Shown one piece after another: positions 5,056-5,778 of a DNA stretch of 5,778 bases. The notes beneath the pieces were generated by a model that was not told the DNA's origin, did not search any database, and saw only the letters and a program-made list of their open reading frames with translations. The DNA is from Planctomycetota bacterium (GTDB lineage Bacteria > Planctomycetota > UBA1135 > GCA-002686595). Both the position numbers and the translations under genes were made by a program. Numbering within the stretch: the stretch's first letter is position 1; each line of letters starts with the position of its first letter. The stretch is taken from the NCBI GenBank assembly GCA_027623615.1, contig JAQBVH010000250.1:1-5778 (forward strand), read 5' to 3'.

Positions 5056-5778
5056 ATGGCCGACAACCGAAGGGCCATGGAGTCCATCGTTCTGGAGCGT
5101 CTGCTCGACCTGTCCCGTGGGCTCGACCGCGCGGGCGGCCCGGCCCACCGCGCGCGGGAGACGGCGGCCGCGGGGGCGGAGCTGCTCCCCGGACGCGGCC
5201 TCTCCGTCCATCTGACCACCGCCGAGGGCGAGGTCACGGCCCACGTCGGACCGGAGATGTCGGCGGACCTCCTGCGCCTGCGGCTCGGTGTTGGGCCGAC
5301 GCCGCTGGGTGAGCTCGTCATCGACCAGGAGGACCTGAGCTCCCACGACCGCCGGCTCTGCCGCGAGCTGGCCGCGACCCTGACCGCGGCAGAGGAGCAG
5401 GCAGCCCAGCACATGGGTGAGCTGACCACCCTGCACAGCGCCCTGGCCTACGCCGTGGGCGTCGCCCTGGACGAGGTCGGGCATCGCCCCGCCGATCTGC
5501 TCGAGCGCGCGCTGCTTGCACGCCAGGTCGGCGCGTGTCTGCGGCCGGACGATCAGGCCTGGTTGGAGGCCCTCGAGCGGGACGCCATCGTGTTCGACCT
5601 CGGCCGCGCCCAGGTGCCCGCCGAGCTGCGCGGCCGCGTGGATCTGACGCAGGCGGAGCAGGCCCTCGTGGAGGAGCGCACCGCTGCTGCTGCCAACACC
5701 CTCGAGGCCTTGGGCTTGCACGCGGCTGCCCAGGCGGCGGGCGACGGCGGCGGGTCCGGGGGCGGGTCCGGAGGCGAT
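5056..5778 (+). CDS. GAF-like plus degenerate HD-GYP-like signalling protein (3' truncated by window end)
   Basis: The frame is open for 241 codons to the last base. ATG 5056 was chosen, but ATG 5077 and GTG 4999 are also possible, and none has a strong ribosome site. Residues about 10-115 look like a reduced GAF sensor domain, ending in TPLGELVIDQEDLSSHDRRL (82-101). Residues about 121-222 resemble an HD-GYP region: an ALAYAVGVALDEVGH element (129-143), then ALERDAIVFDLGRAQVPAEL (172-191), DLTQAEQALVEERT (196-209) and NTLEALGL (214-221). In active HD-GYP cyclic-di-GMP phosphodiesterases the middle motif is close to LLHDIGKIGVP. Here the histidine is F180, only D181 remains, and the later metal-binding His is replaced by R208. 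Catalysis is therefore unlikely, and a binding or scaffold role is plausible. The visible end is a Gly/Ser linker where the GYP motif would be expected. Confidence 0.72.
   Translation, partial: MADNRRAMESIVLERLLDLSRGLDRAGGPAHRARETAAAGAELLPGRGLSVHLTTAEGEVTAHVGPEMSADLLRLRLGVGPTPLGELVIDQEDLSSHDRRLCRELAATLTAAEEQAAQHMGELTTLHSALAYAVGVALDEVGHRPADLLERALLARQVGACLRPDDQAWLEALERDAIVFDLGRAQVPAELRGRVDLTQAEQALVEERTAAAANTLEALGLHAAAQAAGDGGGSGGGSGGD
5749..5772 (+). repeat. 12-base tandem repeat encoding a Gly/Ser linker
   Basis: Two copies, ggcgggtccggg (5749-5760) and ggcgggtccgga (5761-5772), encode Gly-Gly-Ser-Gly twice and are followed by GGC at 5773. The unit is in frame, so copy-number change would alter linker length without a frameshift. 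The window ends six bases later, so the full extent is unknown. Confidence 0.8.

Noticed and set aside
5002..5721. 239-codon minus-strand open frame opposite the GAF/HD-GYP-like gene
   Set aside because: No similarity was recognised, and the plus-strand frame shows ordered GAF and HD-GYP-like motifs. It is considered a shadow, with some doubt because the plus-strand protein is divergent.

Overview
The window is very GC-rich, compactly coded bacterial DNA. All credible genes lie on the plus strand, many touching by one base or separated by only a few bases. GC-rich codon use and the mix of families fit a high-GC actinobacterium, but nothing here fixes the taxon, so that is an inference.

Positions 1-4609 look like one operon centred on a bacterial microcompartment (BMC) shell. 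It opens with the last 49 codons of an unidentified protein with a cysteine-rich tail. The shell genes follow: a hexamer (BMC-H), a permuted stacking trimer of the CsoS1D type (BMC-T), two consecutive EutN/CcmL-type pentamers (BMC-P), and a second, PduT-like tandem-domain trimer (BMC-T). One hexamer, two trimers and two pentamers are enough in principle to build a closed shell.

After the shell come two genes whose products begin with the same kind of short domain, resembling the N-termini of EutT and EutQ. In the first, the domain is followed by a small beta-rich tail. In the second, it is fused to a complete UPF0237 ACT-domain protein. The next gene encodes the usual partner of UPF0237, a full-length UPF0210/DUF711 'PFL family' protein. 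No classical BMC signature enzyme, aldehyde dehydrogenase, phosphotransacylase or alcohol dehydrogenase is visible. This poorly characterised UPF0237-UPF0210 pair is therefore the best candidate in the window for BMC-associated cargo or regulation, and it is the most unusual thing here.

Positions 4610-5055 (446 bases) hold no convincing gene. They contain a tandem repeat of 22-23 bases, two overlapping mutually exclusive stems, an orphan AGGAGG, a regularly spaced 24-base dyad that looks like an operator, and three close GC-rich hairpins.

From 5056 to the window end runs an open frame for a GAF-like plus degenerate HD-GYP-like signalling protein. Its catalytic histidines appear to be lost and it runs into a Gly/Ser linker. 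It could be a regulator of the locus or an unrelated neighbour.

Three places suggest unusual translation or recent mutation. A G8 run just before the stop of the permuted trimer lies where a -1 shift would fuse it to the next pentamer. A 15-base tandem repeat in the tail of the second pentamer carries a one-base deletion that truncates the frame. A single in-frame TAG separates the PduT-like trimer from the following EutT-like gene, which has only non-AUG starts.
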